Positions 1-9,324 of a stretch of 33,261 nucleotides of DNA are shown piece after piece. The number at the start of each line of letters is the position of its first letter. The first letter of the stretch is position 1. This DNA is from UBA9214 sp964443845 (GTDB taxonomy: Bacteria > Pseudomonadota > Gammaproteobacteria > UBA9214), in the NCBI GenBank assembly GCA_964443845.1, contig CAYUFA010000027.1, forward strand, positions 1 through 33,261. The letters are read 5' to 3'. Made by a program: the position numbers and the translations under genes. The notes below the pieces were generated by a model, which was given only the letters and a program-made list of their open reading frames with translations, did no database searches and was not told the DNA's origin.

Positions 1-42
1 GGTGCGGTCCTGCTGCTGGCCCCTGCCGTGGCGTATTCCTGA
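1..42 (+). CDS. C-terminal end of an unidentified, possibly membrane, protein (partial)
   Basis: Reading frame 1 from the window edge encodes a short hydrophobic tail, GAVLLLAPAVAYS, and then a TGA stop at 40-42. The composition fits the last transmembrane segment of a membrane protein. The gene would converge on treY, whose stop lies about 140 bp further on. Only 13 codons are visible, so the family cannot be named. Chance openness of a GC-rich frame is a real alternative. Confidence 0.3.
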   Translation, partial: GAVLLLAPAVAYS

Positions 43-163
43 GGCGTGCTGGCGCAGGGCTGTGACAACAACCCGTACGCGGCCGGCAAAATCTCCAACC
101 AGGAAACCGCGGAGGGCCCCAGGACCCTCTCGACCGGGCCGGAGGAACTCAGACAGGGTACGC

Positions 164-180
164 GCCCCGCGGTCCGGGGC
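164..180 (-). terminator. GC-rich hairpin just after treY
   Basis: A perfect 6-bp dyad (GCCCCG, 5-nt loop, CGGGGC) lies 5 bp beyond the treY stop codon. No T-run follows on either strand, so it is at best a weak or Rho-assisted terminator for the trehalose operon. Confidence 0.3.
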
Positions 181-184
181 CGGC

Positions 185-3088
185 TCAGGGTGCCGTGCTC
201 AGCAGTGCGACCGGGAAATGCCGCAACAGGTCCGCTGTCCGGAAACCCGCCTCCTCCCCGTTCCCGCCGGCCGGCACGGTCTCGCCGGTCAGTACATTGT
301 GATAGCGGACCGCGCGCGATCCTTCCGGGCGCGCGACCCGGGTGTCATCCCAGGCCGGGTTGCCCGGCGGCAGTTCAGCCGTACCGGCAGCCAGCCGTGC
401 GAACCAGCGGGTAGCGACCACCACGATCTCCCGTTCTCCGAGCCGGCGGGCGTAGGCGCAGAGATGGCCGGCTGCCGGGCCGTGCGCGGCCAGTTCGACG
501 CAGGTGCCCTGGGCAAACACGTCGGCGCAGGTACGGCGCAGGTCCAGGGTCCGCCAGGTGAGATACAGCTTGGCACGGCCGTCCTCGATGCCCGCCAGCA
601 GCTCATGCAACAGGCCGGTGAGGTGATCACGGTCCCGGCACGCGTGCTGCAGCGCCTGGAGCATGGCCTGGCGCCGCGTGAAGTCCACCGGCCTGCGGTT
701 GTCGGGGTCGACCAGGTTGAATGCCCACAGTTCGTTGCCCTGGTAAATATCGGGCACACCGGGCACGGTGAGCTTGAGCAGGGTTTGTGACAGGCCGTTG
801 AGCAGGCCATAACGGGCGATGCGCTGCACAAAGGGAAGGAAGTCGTCGAGAAAGGCATTGTGCCCGGAGGTATCCAGCAGGGCGTGCACGAAATGCCGCA
901 TCGCCTCTTCATAGCCGGTATCGGGTCGGATCCAGGAAGTATGGAGCTTGGCTTCACGGATCGCCTTGAGCATATAGGCCTCGATGCGCTCCCGGTAGGC
1001 GTCCGGACCGGCCGCGTCGGGTTGTTCCAGGGGCCAGGTCCCCACCAGGGTCTGATACAGCAGGTATTCGTCATTGCGGGCAGGGGCGGGGATATCCTCC
1101 ACCCGGCGCTTTCTGCGACGATTGATCCGGCTCCAGCGCGCCAGGTGCCGGCGCCATTCCCGCGGGATCTCGGACAGGACATTGATCCGTGCCCGCACGT
1201 CTTCACCCCGCTTGCTGTCATGGGTGGAGGTCGAAACCATGCCGTGCGGCCAGTGTTCCAGCCGCCGGCGGTTTTCGTGATGGAAGACATCGGGGTCAAC
1301 GCCGAAGGTCCGCGGATCGAAACCGACGTCGTTCAGTGACACCAGCCGGTTATCGATGTAGCAGGCCGTGTCCTCCAGGCCCTTGGCCATCACCGGTGCG
1401 GTGTATTGCTGGAAGCGCAGGGCGAGCTGCACGACCTGGCGCCGCACCCGGGAGTGATAATGGCCGAGCCGGTCGAGTAACAGCAGTTGCTCGAGGAAAT
1501 CAAAAATCTGGATATCGGCGGCCGGGCTGACTTTCTTCGCCAGGGCGACGGCGTAGCGCAGGTGGCGGCGGTCGTTCTCGCCGGTGCGCTGCCGGGTGAT
1601 GTAGGTCCGGTACACGGGGAAACAGGCCACGACCTCGGCGAGTGCGTCACGCAGGCCCAGATAGGTGAAGTCACGGGTCAGGCGGTCCGTGCGGGCAATG
1701 CTGCTCGCCAGGTTGGCGAGCACGGTCAATTCACTGGCTAACGCGCTGCGTATGACGAGTTTTTTCCGCTCGTACAGCAGTTCGTCGAAAGTGCCGGTGC
1801 GGCCGGTAAAGCGGTGATAGAGCAGGCGCAGCGCGCGTTCCGACTCCGGGTCTACGAACAGCCCGTTGATCAGGTACGCCGTCTCGTAGCCCGTGGTGCC
1901 GGCCACGGGCCAGTCGGACGGCAGCGACTCGTGGTTCGCCAGGATCTTCTCGACCAGCAGGTACGGGGACCGGTCTTGCGGATTGCCGGCGCCACCGGCT
2001 GCACCGGCCGTCATTTCCCGCAGGGCGTGGCAGTAGCCGCGGGGATCGGACAGACCGTCCGGATGGTCGATGCGCAGGCCGTCCACCCGGCCGCTGCCGA
2101 CCAGCTGCCGGATCAGGCGGTGGGTCGCCTCGAACACCTCGGGATTGTCCACGCGGATCCCGGCCAGGTCATTGATATCGAAAAAACGCCGGTAATTGAT
2201 CTCGTCCGCTGCCACCTGCCAGTAGGCAAGCCGGTATGCCTGCGCCTCCAGCAGGCGATGCAGGGGGTCGAAACTGTGGGGCTGGCCGGGTGTGCCGTTG
2301 AACTGCCGGATCGTGGCTGCCAGGTGCGCGCGGATTTCGGGGTGCTCCCTGCACAGCGCCGCCAGCCGTTGCCTGCAGTGTGCCGCGCCTGCGCGCCGCT
2401 GCTGGCGGCGCACGGCCGACAGTTCGGTGCGCCGTGGCAGGGAGCGGCAGTCCGCGATCAGCGTGCGGTATGCCGGCAGGGCCGCCGCGTGGTCACCGGC
2501 CGGTGCTGGCGGGCGCTTGCCCGGGAAGTCCAGGATGATCGGGCAGGTACGCGGGTCGACCGGAAACCGGTGCCCGTAGTAGTGCACGCTGAAGGCACCT
2601 GCCTCGACATCCAGGACCAGGGTCAGGGTTCCCTGCTCGAGGGTCTTGCCGTAATGATCGCCAAGAAAGGGCAGCAGCACCTTGTTGTGCAGCGCGGGAT
2701 TGGCGGGATGCCAGTCGATGTCGAAATAGCCCGCGTACACGGAGGCCTCGCCGTGTTCGAGGATATCCAGCCACCAGGCATTGTCGTCGCCGCCCACGCC
2801 CATGTGATTGGGCACGATGTCGAGCAGCAGGCCCATGCCGTGGCGGTGCAGGGTCTCGATGAAGCCGTCCAGGGCGGCCGTGTCGCCGAGTTCGGGGTTC
2901 AGGCTGTTGTGATCGACGATATCATAGCCATGTGCACTGCCCGGACGGGCCCGCAGGATCGGCGCAGCGTAGACGTGACTGATGCCGAGCGCGTGCAGGT
3001 AGGGAATGAGCCCGGTTGCATCCGCCAGGGTGAAGTCACGGCTCAGCTGCAGGCGGTACGTCGCCCGTGGGATCGTGGCGTCCCTCAT
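185..3088 (-). CDS. treY: Malto-oligosyltrehalose synthase TreY
   Basis: TreY is a cytoplasmic GH13 enzyme that isomerises the reducing-end alpha-1,4 bond of maltodextrins to alpha,alpha-1,1, giving maltooligosyl-trehalose. The 967-aa protein has the family N-terminus (YRLQLSRDFTLADA near residue 11, then YAAPILRARPGSAHGYD near 40-56). The GH13 catalytic residues are visible in GLRIDHPDG (nucleophile D341), VEKIL (acid/base E380) and STHDSKRGEDVRAR near residue 620. Length is at the upper end for TreY. It is the last gene of a minus-strand operon. Its ATG overlaps the treZ stop by 4 bp, which indicates translational coupling. The product is the direct substrate of TreZ encoded just upstream. 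Confidence 0.96.
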   Translation of the reverse strand: MRDATIPRATYRLQLSRDFTLADATGLIPYLHALGISHVYAAPILRARPGSAHGYDIVDHNSLNPELGDTAALDGFIETLHRHGMGLLLDIVPNHMGVGGDDNAWWLDILEHGEASVYAGYFDIDWHPANPALHNKVLLPFLGDHYGKTLEQGTLTLVLDVEAGAFSVHYYGHRFPVDPRTCPIILDFPGKRPPAPAGDHAAALPAYRTLIADCRSLPRRTELSAVRRQQRRAGAAHCRQRLAALCREHPEIRAHLAATIRQFNGTPGQPHSFDPLHRLLEAQAYRLAYWQVAADEINYRRFFDINDLAGIRVDNPEVFEATHRLIRQLVGSGRVDGLRIDHPDGLSDPRGYCHALREMTAGAAGGAGNPQDRSPYLLVEKILANHESLPSDWPVAGTTGYETAYLINGLFVDPESERALRLLYHRFTGRTGTFDELLYERKKLVIRSALASELTVLANLASSIARTDRLTRDFTYLGLRDALAEVVACFPVYRTYITRQRTGENDRRHLRYAVALAKKVSPAADIQIFDFLEQLLLLDRLGHYHSRVRRQVVQLALRFQQYTAPVMAKGLEDTACYIDNRLVSLNDVGFDPRTFGVDPDVFHHENRRRLEHWPHGMVSTSTHDSKRGEDVRARINVLSEIPREWRRHLARWSRINRRRKRRVEDIPAPARNDEYLLYQTLVGTWPLEQPDAAGPDAYRERIEAYMLKAIREAKLHTSWIRPDTGYEEAMRHFVHALLDTSGHNAFLDDFLPFVQRIARYGLLNGLSQTLLKLTVPGVPDIYQGNELWAFNLVDPDNRRPVDFTRRQAMLQALQHACRDRDHLTGLLHELLAGIEDGRAKLYLTWRTLDLRRTCADVFAQGTCVELAAHGPAAGHLCAYARRLGEREIVVVATRWFARLAAGTAELPPGNPAWDDTRVARPEGSRAVRYHNVLTGETVPAGGNGEEAGFRTADLLRHFPVALLSTAP

Positions 3089-4941
3089 GTCGCCACTCCC
3101 GCGGGCTGCAGATACCAGGTCACGGACCAGGCAGGCAGGGTATGCATGCTGCGTGTGTCGCTGTGCGTGGCATACAGCACCGGGTACGCAGGCGGGGTGA
3201 CGCCGGTGGCGGGTTCTTCCCCGAGGTTGGCCAGCAGAAACAGCACCGAGTCATCACCCAGCACCCAGCGTGCGGACAGCACCCGCCTGCCCGGTGGAGT
3301 GCAGACGGTCTGCCGTGCCGTCAGGTCCCGGAGCCGGGGTACCAGCTCGCGCTGCCGCAGGACCAGCAGTTCCCGGTGCCAGGTCAGCCAGGCCTGCCCG
3401 GCCGGCTGCCGGCAGGCGTCCCAGTCGAGGATGCAGCGACGGAAGGTCGCCGGATCCTGCGGGTCCGGCAATTCCCCGAGAGCCTGCGGGGCACGGAATT
3501 CCGGCAGGCTGGCAAACATCCGGCGCCGTCCCGCGCGCACCTGTGCGCCGGTTTCTGCCGCGAAATCGCAGAAAAAGGCAAACGGCCGGGTGCAGCCCCA
3601 TTCCTGGCCCATGAACAGCAGCGGTGGTGAGGGGGCGAGCAGCAGCAGCGCCAGTGCGGCGCGCAACGGTTCCGGTCCGGCCAGTGTGGTGATGCGTTCG
3701 CCGCGGGCGCGGTTGCCGGTCTGGTCATGGTTCTGCAGGAACGTCACGAAGGCCGTGGCCGGCAGGTGTGCGCTGGGTTCGCCACGCGCGTTGCCGCCAC
3801 GATAGGCCGATGCCTCTCCCTGGTAGTCGAAACCCTCGGCCAGGCAGCGGCCCAGGTGGCGCACCGGGTCAGCGGCGTAATCCCGATAGTAACCGCCGGT
3901 CTCGCCGGTCAGCAGCGCGTGCAGGGCGTGGTGGAGGTCGTCGTTCCACTGCGCGGCATACCAGCGTGGCCGGTTGCCGGGGCCACGCTCCAGGTAGTGC
4001 GCCGCGTTGTCGTCGTTCTCCAGGACCAGGTGGATGTGCCGGTTCTCAGGGAAGTGATCCCGGACCCGTTGTGCCAGTTCAATGAGGATATCCGGCCGCG
4101 AGTCATCGGCAATGGCGTGCACGGCGTCGAGCCGCAGGCCGTCGAGGTGATATTCCTCGAGCCAGTACAGGGCATTGTGAATGAAGAACTGACGCACCGG
4201 GTCGGCGGACTGCGCGTCGAAATTGATCGCGTCACCCCAGGGTGTCCGGTGGCGCTGCGTGAAGAACTGCGGTGCGTACAGGTGAAGATAATTCCCTTCC
4301 GGTCCGAAGTGGTTGTATACCACGTCCAGCAGGACCATCAGTCCCCGCGCATGCGCGGCCTCGACCAGTGCCTTGAGATCCTCGGGCCGGCCGTAGCGGT
4401 GATCGGGCGCGAACAGGCAGGTTCCGTCGTAGCCCCAGTTGCGCGCGCCGGGAAAGTCCGCCACCGGCATCAGTTCGAGCGCGGTGACACCCAGGCCGGT
4501 CAGGTGGTCGAGCTTTTCCCCTGTGGCGGCAAAGTCGCCCCGTGGCGTAAAGCAGCCGACGTGCAACTCGTAGAGCACGGTTTCCTCCCAGGGCCGGCCC
4601 TGCCAGGCGGAATCCCGCCAGGCCCACGCGGCCGGGTCGATCACCTCGCTGGGCCCGTGCACGTCCTGCGGCTGGAAGCGCGAGGCGGGATCGGGAACTT
4701 CCCGGCCGCCGTCGATGCGGTAGCGGTAGCGGGTGCCGGCGGCGGCATGGCCGGTGACCAGCCGGAACCAGCCTCCCGGCTCCGCGTGCATGGGCAGCAC
4801 GGTGTGTGGCTCCGGGCCGCCCCCGGCAAGACACACGTCGACCCGCGTGGCCGCCGGGGCCCAGAGCCGGAAGCGCACGCTGCCGTCGTCCTGCAACTCT
4901 GCGCCATACGGCATCGGGTGCTTGCGGCTGACCGTATCCAT
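3085..4941 (-). CDS. treZ: Malto-oligosyltrehalose trehalohydrolase TreZ
   Basis: TreZ is a GH13 hydrolase that releases trehalose from maltooligosyl-trehalose made by TreY. The 618-aa protein has an N-terminal CBM48/E-set-like domain (about residues 10-100, with FRLWAPAATRVDV). A GH13 barrel follows, with DVVYNHFGPEGNY, the nucleophile motif GLRLDAVHAI, the acid/base Glu in LVLENDDN and the transition-state Asp in FLQNHDQTGNRARG. The start is supported by a GAGGTG Shine-Dalgarno sequence about 6 nt before the ATG. The gene begins 17 bp after the treT stop and overlaps treY by 4 bp, so the three genes are almost certainly co-transcribed. Confidence 0.96.
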   Translation of the reverse strand: MDTVSRKHPMPYGAELQDDGSVRFRLWAPAATRVDVCLAGGGPEPHTVLPMHAEPGGWFRLVTGHAAAGTRYRYRIDGGREVPDPASRFQPQDVHGPSEVIDPAAWAWRDSAWQGRPWEETVLYELHVGCFTPRGDFAATGEKLDHLTGLGVTALELMPVADFPGARNWGYDGTCLFAPDHRYGRPEDLKALVEAAHARGLMVLLDVVYNHFGPEGNYLHLYAPQFFTQRHRTPWGDAINFDAQSADPVRQFFIHNALYWLEEYHLDGLRLDAVHAIADDSRPDILIELAQRVRDHFPENRHIHLVLENDDNAAHYLERGPGNRPRWYAAQWNDDLHHALHALLTGETGGYYRDYAADPVRHLGRCLAEGFDYQGEASAYRGGNARGEPSAHLPATAFVTFLQNHDQTGNRARGERITTLAGPEPLRAALALLLLAPSPPLLFMGQEWGCTRPFAFFCDFAAETGAQVRAGRRRMFASLPEFRAPQALGELPDPQDPATFRRCILDWDACRQPAGQAWLTWHRELLVLRQRELVPRLRDLTARQTVCTPPGRRVLSARWVLGDDSVLFLLANLGEEPATGVTPPAYPVLYATHSDTRSMHTLPAWSVTWYLQPAGVAT

Positions 4942-4958
4942 CCGGACACCTCGTGCCG

Positions 4959-6197
4959 CTAGACCAGTTCGATCCGGTCGTGTGTGCCGTGCAGCAGGGA
5001 CACCATCAGTGTCAGGTACTCACGCAGATGGCGGGTGATCAGGAAGTTGTCCTGCACGAATACCCGGGCATTCTCCCCCAGCGAGTGGATCCGCCCGGGT
5101 TGATGCAGGAGATAGCGGATGCGCAGGGCCGCCCCTTCGGGAGTGTTCACCAGGAACCCGGTGTAGTGGTTGATCACCTGCAGGCGGATGCCGCCCACGT
5201 TGCCGCCGATCACCGGCTTGCCCTTCCACATGGCCTCGGTGACGGTCAGTCCGAAACCCTCGCGGATGGATTTCTGCAGCACGACGTCGGCGGCACGCTG
5301 CAGTGCGTTGATCTCCCGGTGCGCATCGGAGGGCAGCAGCAGCAGGTGAATGTCCGGATCGTCCTGCGCGCTGGTCCGCACCTCCGCCAGCACCGCCTCG
5401 CCTTCCGGATCGTCGGTCGCCCCGCCACCGGCCAGCACCAGTTGCAGGGCGGGCAGGTGCTGTTTCGCCAGCCGGTACGCCTGGATGACCCCGAGCGGGT
5501 CCTTGAAGCGGTCGAAGCGCGAAACCTGGACGACCAGCGGGCGTTCCGGGTCGATCCGGTAGCGCTCGCAACATTCCCGGATCACTGCCGGTCCCAGATC
5601 CACGTTCTTCTCGCTGAGCGGGTCGATGCTGGGCGGGACCAGGAACTGCGGGTGGGGCAGCTGCTGGGCAAAGGCGGCCAGTGAAAAGATGCTCGCATCG
5701 TAGTGTGCCACGAAGTGGCGCAGGTAATTCCACACCGGGCGATAGGGGTGACTCACGTCGATGTGGCAGCGCCAGATCCACTTGCCCCGGCGCTCATGGC
5801 AATGGGAGAGCAGCGGTGCCGGCTGCGGGTCGTGGATGAAGACGAAGTCCGCGTCTTCCAGTGCGGGGCGGAGGATTTCCGCGTTGCGCGCGTTGGTCTC
5901 CTCGTACACCCGGAGCAGGCTTGCGTCGAGCGGAATCCGGAGGCCCTGCAGGGTGTTGTGCATGCCCTTGGTGCATTCGAAGAACTCGCTCTCTCCCGTG
6001 ATGACTTCCCACCTTGCGTCGATCCCGAATTCCCGGAACAGGGGGATCATCTTGGTCAGGATCTCGGCCACGCCGCCGCCGACACGGGTCGAATTGACGT
6101 GCACGACCTTCGCGCCTGCCAGGGTGGCGGCGAGTTGACGCAGGTGATCGATGACATCGGCACCGGTGATCCGTGCGTAGGTTTCCAGCAGGCTCAT
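4959..6197 (-). CDS. treT: TreT-type trehalose synthase (GT4 glycosyltransferase)
   Basis: This is a retaining GT-B (GT4) glycosyltransferase of the trehalose glycosyltransferring synthase type. Known members make trehalose from NDP-glucose and glucose. The 412-aa protein shows the characteristic N-terminus (VVHVNSTRVGGGVAEIL, about residues 31-47, then WEVITGESEFFECTKGMHN). It also has the donor-site segment VVQVSRFDRFKDP near 222 and an E-x7-E motif (E313 and E321 in EGFGLTVTE). The start ATG overlaps the upstream DUF5752 stop as ATGA, and treZ follows after 17 bp. Related GT4 enzymes make other glucosides, so donor and acceptor are inferred from similarity and from the treYZ context. Confidence 0.85.
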   Translation of the reverse strand: MSLLETYARITGADVIDHLRQLAATLAGAKVVHVNSTRVGGGVAEILTKMIPLFREFGIDARWEVITGESEFFECTKGMHNTLQGLRIPLDASLLRVYEETNARNAEILRPALEDADFVFIHDPQPAPLLSHCHERRGKWIWRCHIDVSHPYRPVWNYLRHFVAHYDASIFSLAAFAQQLPHPQFLVPPSIDPLSEKNVDLGPAVIRECCERYRIDPERPLVVQVSRFDRFKDPLGVIQAYRLAKQHLPALQLVLAGGGATDDPEGEAVLAEVRTSAQDDPDIHLLLLPSDAHREINALQRAADVVLQKSIREGFGLTVTEAMWKGKPVIGGNVGGIRLQVINHYTGFLVNTPEGAALRIRYLLHQPGRIHSLGENARVFVQDNFLITRHLREYLTLMVSLLHGTHDRIELV

Positions 6198-6889
6198 GAC
6201 GTCGTTTCCCGGAAGCAGGCGGCAAACACCTGTGTCAGTTCGCTACGCAGTTCACCGAGGCTGCCAAACCAGGGATCGATGCCGGCAAGCCGTTCCCGTA
6301 CCGGGCTGACGGTGTCACCGAAGGCGGTCAGCCAGTCGCTGAAATCGTCATGGCTGCTGGCCGTGCGCCGCCGGGCGTCGATGAAGTGATAGAAAATGCT
6401 GCTGGCCGAGAATTGTCCGATGGCGGATACCAGATCCTCGGGCCGCTGCAACTGCCGTTGCGTATTGAATACCACGATCTGCGAGCGGACGAACTCGAAC
6501 GGCCGGGTCGCGCGCATCCAGGACAGGTATTCGTCCTCGTCCAGGCGCAGGTCGACGAGCTCGAGGATTGCATGGCGTAACGCCTCCAGGTCGGTAAAAT
6601 CGGTCGGCGCCAGCGCCGAAAGGCGCTCGGCGAGTACCGCATCATGGACACCGTGCCATACCCAGTTGGCGAAGTCATTGTTGTATTCGCGCTCCTCGAA
6701 GCGGGTCTGCAGCAGGCCGCCCCAGAAATGGTGATAGATACTGGCGGCATCGACCTCGGCCAGCTCGCGGCGGAATTCCTGCAGCTGGCGTGCCTTCCTG
6801 CCGGTGGCCAGCATGACCAGCGCGCAGTCCTTGATGGCGAACGGCCCCGGGTGGCGGGGACGGGTGACAGGTGGTGCAGTCTCGGGCAT
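6194..6889 (-). CDS. DUF5752 family protein
   Basis: This 231-aa soluble protein has no signal peptide or membrane segment. It resembles the uncharacterised DUF5752 family. The sequence falls into two related-looking halves, each with a YHHFWGG/FYHFIDA-like core (SIYHHFWGGLLQTRFEE near residue 50 and SSIFYHFIDARRRTASSHDDFSDWL near 165), suggesting an internal duplication. The start is fixed by AAGGAG 8 nt before the ATG. It is the first gene of the tight operon and overlaps treT by 4 bp, so a role tied to trehalose synthesis is likely. The biochemical function is unknown. Confidence 0.75.
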   Translation of the reverse strand: MPETAPPVTRPRHPGPFAIKDCALVMLATGRKARQLQEFRRELAEVDAASIYHHFWGGLLQTRFEEREYNNDFANWVWHGVHDAVLAERLSALAPTDFTDLEALRHAILELVDLRLDEDEYLSWMRATRPFEFVRSQIVVFNTQRQLQRPEDLVSAIGQFSASSIFYHFIDARRRTASSHDDFSDWLTAFGDTVSPVRERLAGIDPWFGSLGELRSELTQVFAACFRETTS

Positions 6890-7365
6890 CGGGCAACTCC
6901 TTGCGGCCGGGTGTGCCGTCCGTTTCCCTGCGTCCCGGGCGCGGCGGGCACTGCCTGCAGGGCTGGCAACCGTCCGCGCCCGGCCGCTTCCCTGGCCGCG
7001 CCGCCGCGGGTTGCCGCAACGATGCGATCTTCAACCGGTTGCAATACCTCCCGTGTATGATCACACCCGGTCCCGGAAGCGTGGGGCGAATTCACCGTTG
7101 GTCGCGCAGTCAGCCCTGCAGGGCAGGCGGGCGCCCTCCGGGTCGAAGTCCCCGGGAATACCTCCCGCTGGATGGGGGGTTCGGGGGGGCCTGCCATGCA
7201 GTGTAGATCATAATCTGCGGGTGCGGCAGGCGGTCGGAACCGGCGTGCGGGGCACGGGGGCGTCTGATCCTGTGCCCGCCGGCGCGACAGGCCGCAGCCT
7301 TCGCCCTGTCCCGTCCAGCGGGATTGAGCGCGGGCCTTTCCGGGCGGGCACCGGCGCGGACGGGG
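6890..7365. other. Intergenic gap between GH15 gene and trehalose operon
   Basis: This 476-bp stretch separates the GH15 stop from the DUF5752 start, with both genes on the minus strand. I saw no convincing gene, FNR-type dyad or terminator. A TATGAT hexamer on the minus strand (near 7207-7216) is the best -10 candidate for the DUF5752-treT-treZ-treY operon, but it has no good -35. The short plus-strand ORFs here look like chance frames in GC-rich DNA. Confidence 0.4.
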
Positions 7366-9183
7366 TCAGGTCGGCGCCCCCCGGTGCTCGTGGTCGCCTG
7401 CGCGGTGCTCGCCGGGGCCGCCGCTACGGGTCAGATTGCGTGCGCTGTTGACGAGGGTGATATGCGTGAAGGCCTGCGGAAAGTTTCCCAGCAGGCGCCG
7501 GCTGTCGGGATCGTATTGCTCCGACAGCAGCCCGACGTCGTTGCGCAGTTCAAGCAACCGTTCGAACAGCGCGCGGGCCTCGTCGTGGCGCCCGGTCATG
7601 GCGAGGTTGTCGACCAGCCAGAAGGAACAGGGCAGGAACACCCCTTCGCCGGCCGGCAGACCGTCGTCCACCCGGTCGCTGCGGTAGCGCCGCACCAGGC
7701 CGTCGCCGGCGGTGAGTTCACGCTCGATGGTCGCTACCGTGTTGCGCATACGCGGGTCCTGCGCCGGCAGGAAACCCACCAGCGGAAGCATGAGCAGACT
7801 GGCGTCCGGCTCACGGCTGTCGTAGGCCTGGACGAAGGTGCCACGTTCCCGATCGAAGCCGCGGCTGCAGACCTCCCGGTGAATGCTGTCACGCAGCGCC
7901 TGCCAGTGTGCGCGTGGTCCTTCGAGCCCGAAGTGCTCCACCGCCTTCACGGCGCGGTCAAAGGCGACCCACGCCATGACCTTGGAATAGGTGAAATGGC
8001 GTGGCGGGCCGCGCACTTCCCAGATGCCGGAGTCCGGTTCCTGCCAGTTCGACTCCAGGAAGTCGAGCAGGACCCGTTGCAGGTCCCAGGTCCTGGCAGT
8101 CGGTCCCAGTCTGCTGCGCCGTGCCAGGTGCAGGGCATCGAACACCTCGCCGTAGACATCAAGCTGGCGCTGCGAGTAGGCGGCATTGCCGACCCGTACC
8201 GGGGTCGCTCCCTGGTATCCGGGCAGGTCGGGCAACTCGCTCTCGCTGAGGCGCCGCTCGCCGGCGATCCCGTAGAGAATCTGCAGGTCCTGCGGTCGGC
8301 CTGCCGCGGCCCGCAGCAGCCATTCCCGCCAGGCGCAGGCCTCGGCGGTGTAGCCTGCAATGAGCAGCGCGTAGAGCGTGAACGTGGCGTCGCGCAGCCA
8401 GCAATACCGGTAGTCGAAGTTGCGCGTGCCACCGGGATATACGGGTAGCGAGGTCGTCGGCGCCGCCACGATGGCACCGGTGGGCGCATAGGTGAGTGCC
8501 TTGAGTGTGATCAGCGATCGCTCGACCGCGTCGGCGTACAGCCCGCGGTAACCGGATTTCCTGCTCCACTCCCGCCACCAGCGGGTGGTCTCCTGGCAGG
8601 CGCTGTACGGGTCGACCGGCAGTGGCGCCTCGCGGTGGGAAGGAAAATAGGTGAGCACGAACGGCAGCATGCGACCGGCCTCGACGGAGAATGTCGCGAC
8701 CGAGCTCATGTCTTCGCCGTGCAGCGGCACCTGGCTGTGCAACTGCAGGCTGTCGGGTCCCGCAGTGGCCAGCAGGCCGTCGTCGGTACGCTGCACCCAT
8801 GGGGTCACCGTGCCATAGTCGAAACGGATCGTCAGTTCACAGCGCATATCGACGCTGCCGCGCAGGCCCTCCACGATGCGCACCAGGTCACAACGATCGT
8901 CCCAGTGTGTCATGCAGTCGGTGATACGAACGGTGCCTTGTTCGTTATCGAATTCCGTTTCCAGAACCAGCGTGCCGTCGCGGTAGGCACGGCGCACTGC
9001 CCGGGGCGGCGCGTCCGGTGCAAGCAGCCACCGGCCATGGTCCGGGTTGCCAAGCAGGGCGGCGCAGCAGGCCGCGGAGTCGAAGCGCGGCACGCACAGC
9101 CAGTCCACCGATCCGTCGCGGCCGACCAGTGCGGCCGTGCGGGTGTTGCCGATCAGGGCGTAGTCCTCGATGGGTAGTGACAT
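7366..9183 (-). CDS. Glycoside hydrolase family 15 protein (trehalase- or glucoamylase-like)
   Basis: GH15 enzymes are inverting exo-hydrolases of alpha-glucosides; bacterial members include glucoamylases and trehalases. The N-terminus (MSLPIEDYALIGNTRTAALV, then GSVDWLCVPRFDS) is typical of the bacterial two-domain form: a beta-sandwich, then an (alpha/alpha)6 barrel. NFDYRYCWLRDATFT is at residues 255-269, the probable acid E389 is in GIWEVRGPPRHFTYS, and the probable base is the Glu of LLSEQYDP near the C-terminus. I chose the ATG at 9183, giving 605 aa. The family start coincides with it and AGGA precedes it; the longer frame upstream has no homologous character. No signal peptide is visible, so it is cytoplasmic. 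Next to trehalose genes, trehalose or maltodextrin turnover is likely, but the substrate is not proven. Confidence 0.85.
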   Translation of the reverse strand: MSLPIEDYALIGNTRTAALVGRDGSVDWLCVPRFDSAACCAALLGNPDHGRWLLAPDAPPRAVRRAYRDGTLVLETEFDNEQGTVRITDCMTHWDDRCDLVRIVEGLRGSVDMRCELTIRFDYGTVTPWVQRTDDGLLATAGPDSLQLHSQVPLHGEDMSSVATFSVEAGRMLPFVLTYFPSHREAPLPVDPYSACQETTRWWREWSRKSGYRGLYADAVERSLITLKALTYAPTGAIVAAPTTSLPVYPGGTRNFDYRYCWLRDATFTLYALLIAGYTAEACAWREWLLRAAAGRPQDLQILYGIAGERRLSESELPDLPGYQGATPVRVGNAAYSQRQLDVYGEVFDALHLARRSRLGPTARTWDLQRVLLDFLESNWQEPDSGIWEVRGPPRHFTYSKVMAWVAFDRAVKAVEHFGLEGPRAHWQALRDSIHREVCSRGFDRERGTFVQAYDSREPDASLLMLPLVGFLPAQDPRMRNTVATIERELTAGDGLVRRYRSDRVDDGLPAGEGVFLPCSFWLVDNLAMTGRHDEARALFERLLELRNDVGLLSEQYDPDSRRLLGNFPQAFTHITLVNSARNLTRSGGPGEHRAGDHEHRGAPT

Positions 9184-9324
9184 GGTGTATATCCTGGTCG
9201 CTTCAGTCACGGCGCATGGCGCGATCGCCGCGGGAGGCAACGGAGCACGCCATGCTTCCAGTGGCGTACGTCCGGGTATCCGGCCTGCAGTGCCGCTGGT
9301 CCCGTGATTCACCGTTCCGCTCCG

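Noticed and set aside
1814..3805. A 663-codon open frame on the plus strand
   Set aside because: It is antisense to treY and treZ and crosses their boundary, which a real gene would be unlikely to do here.
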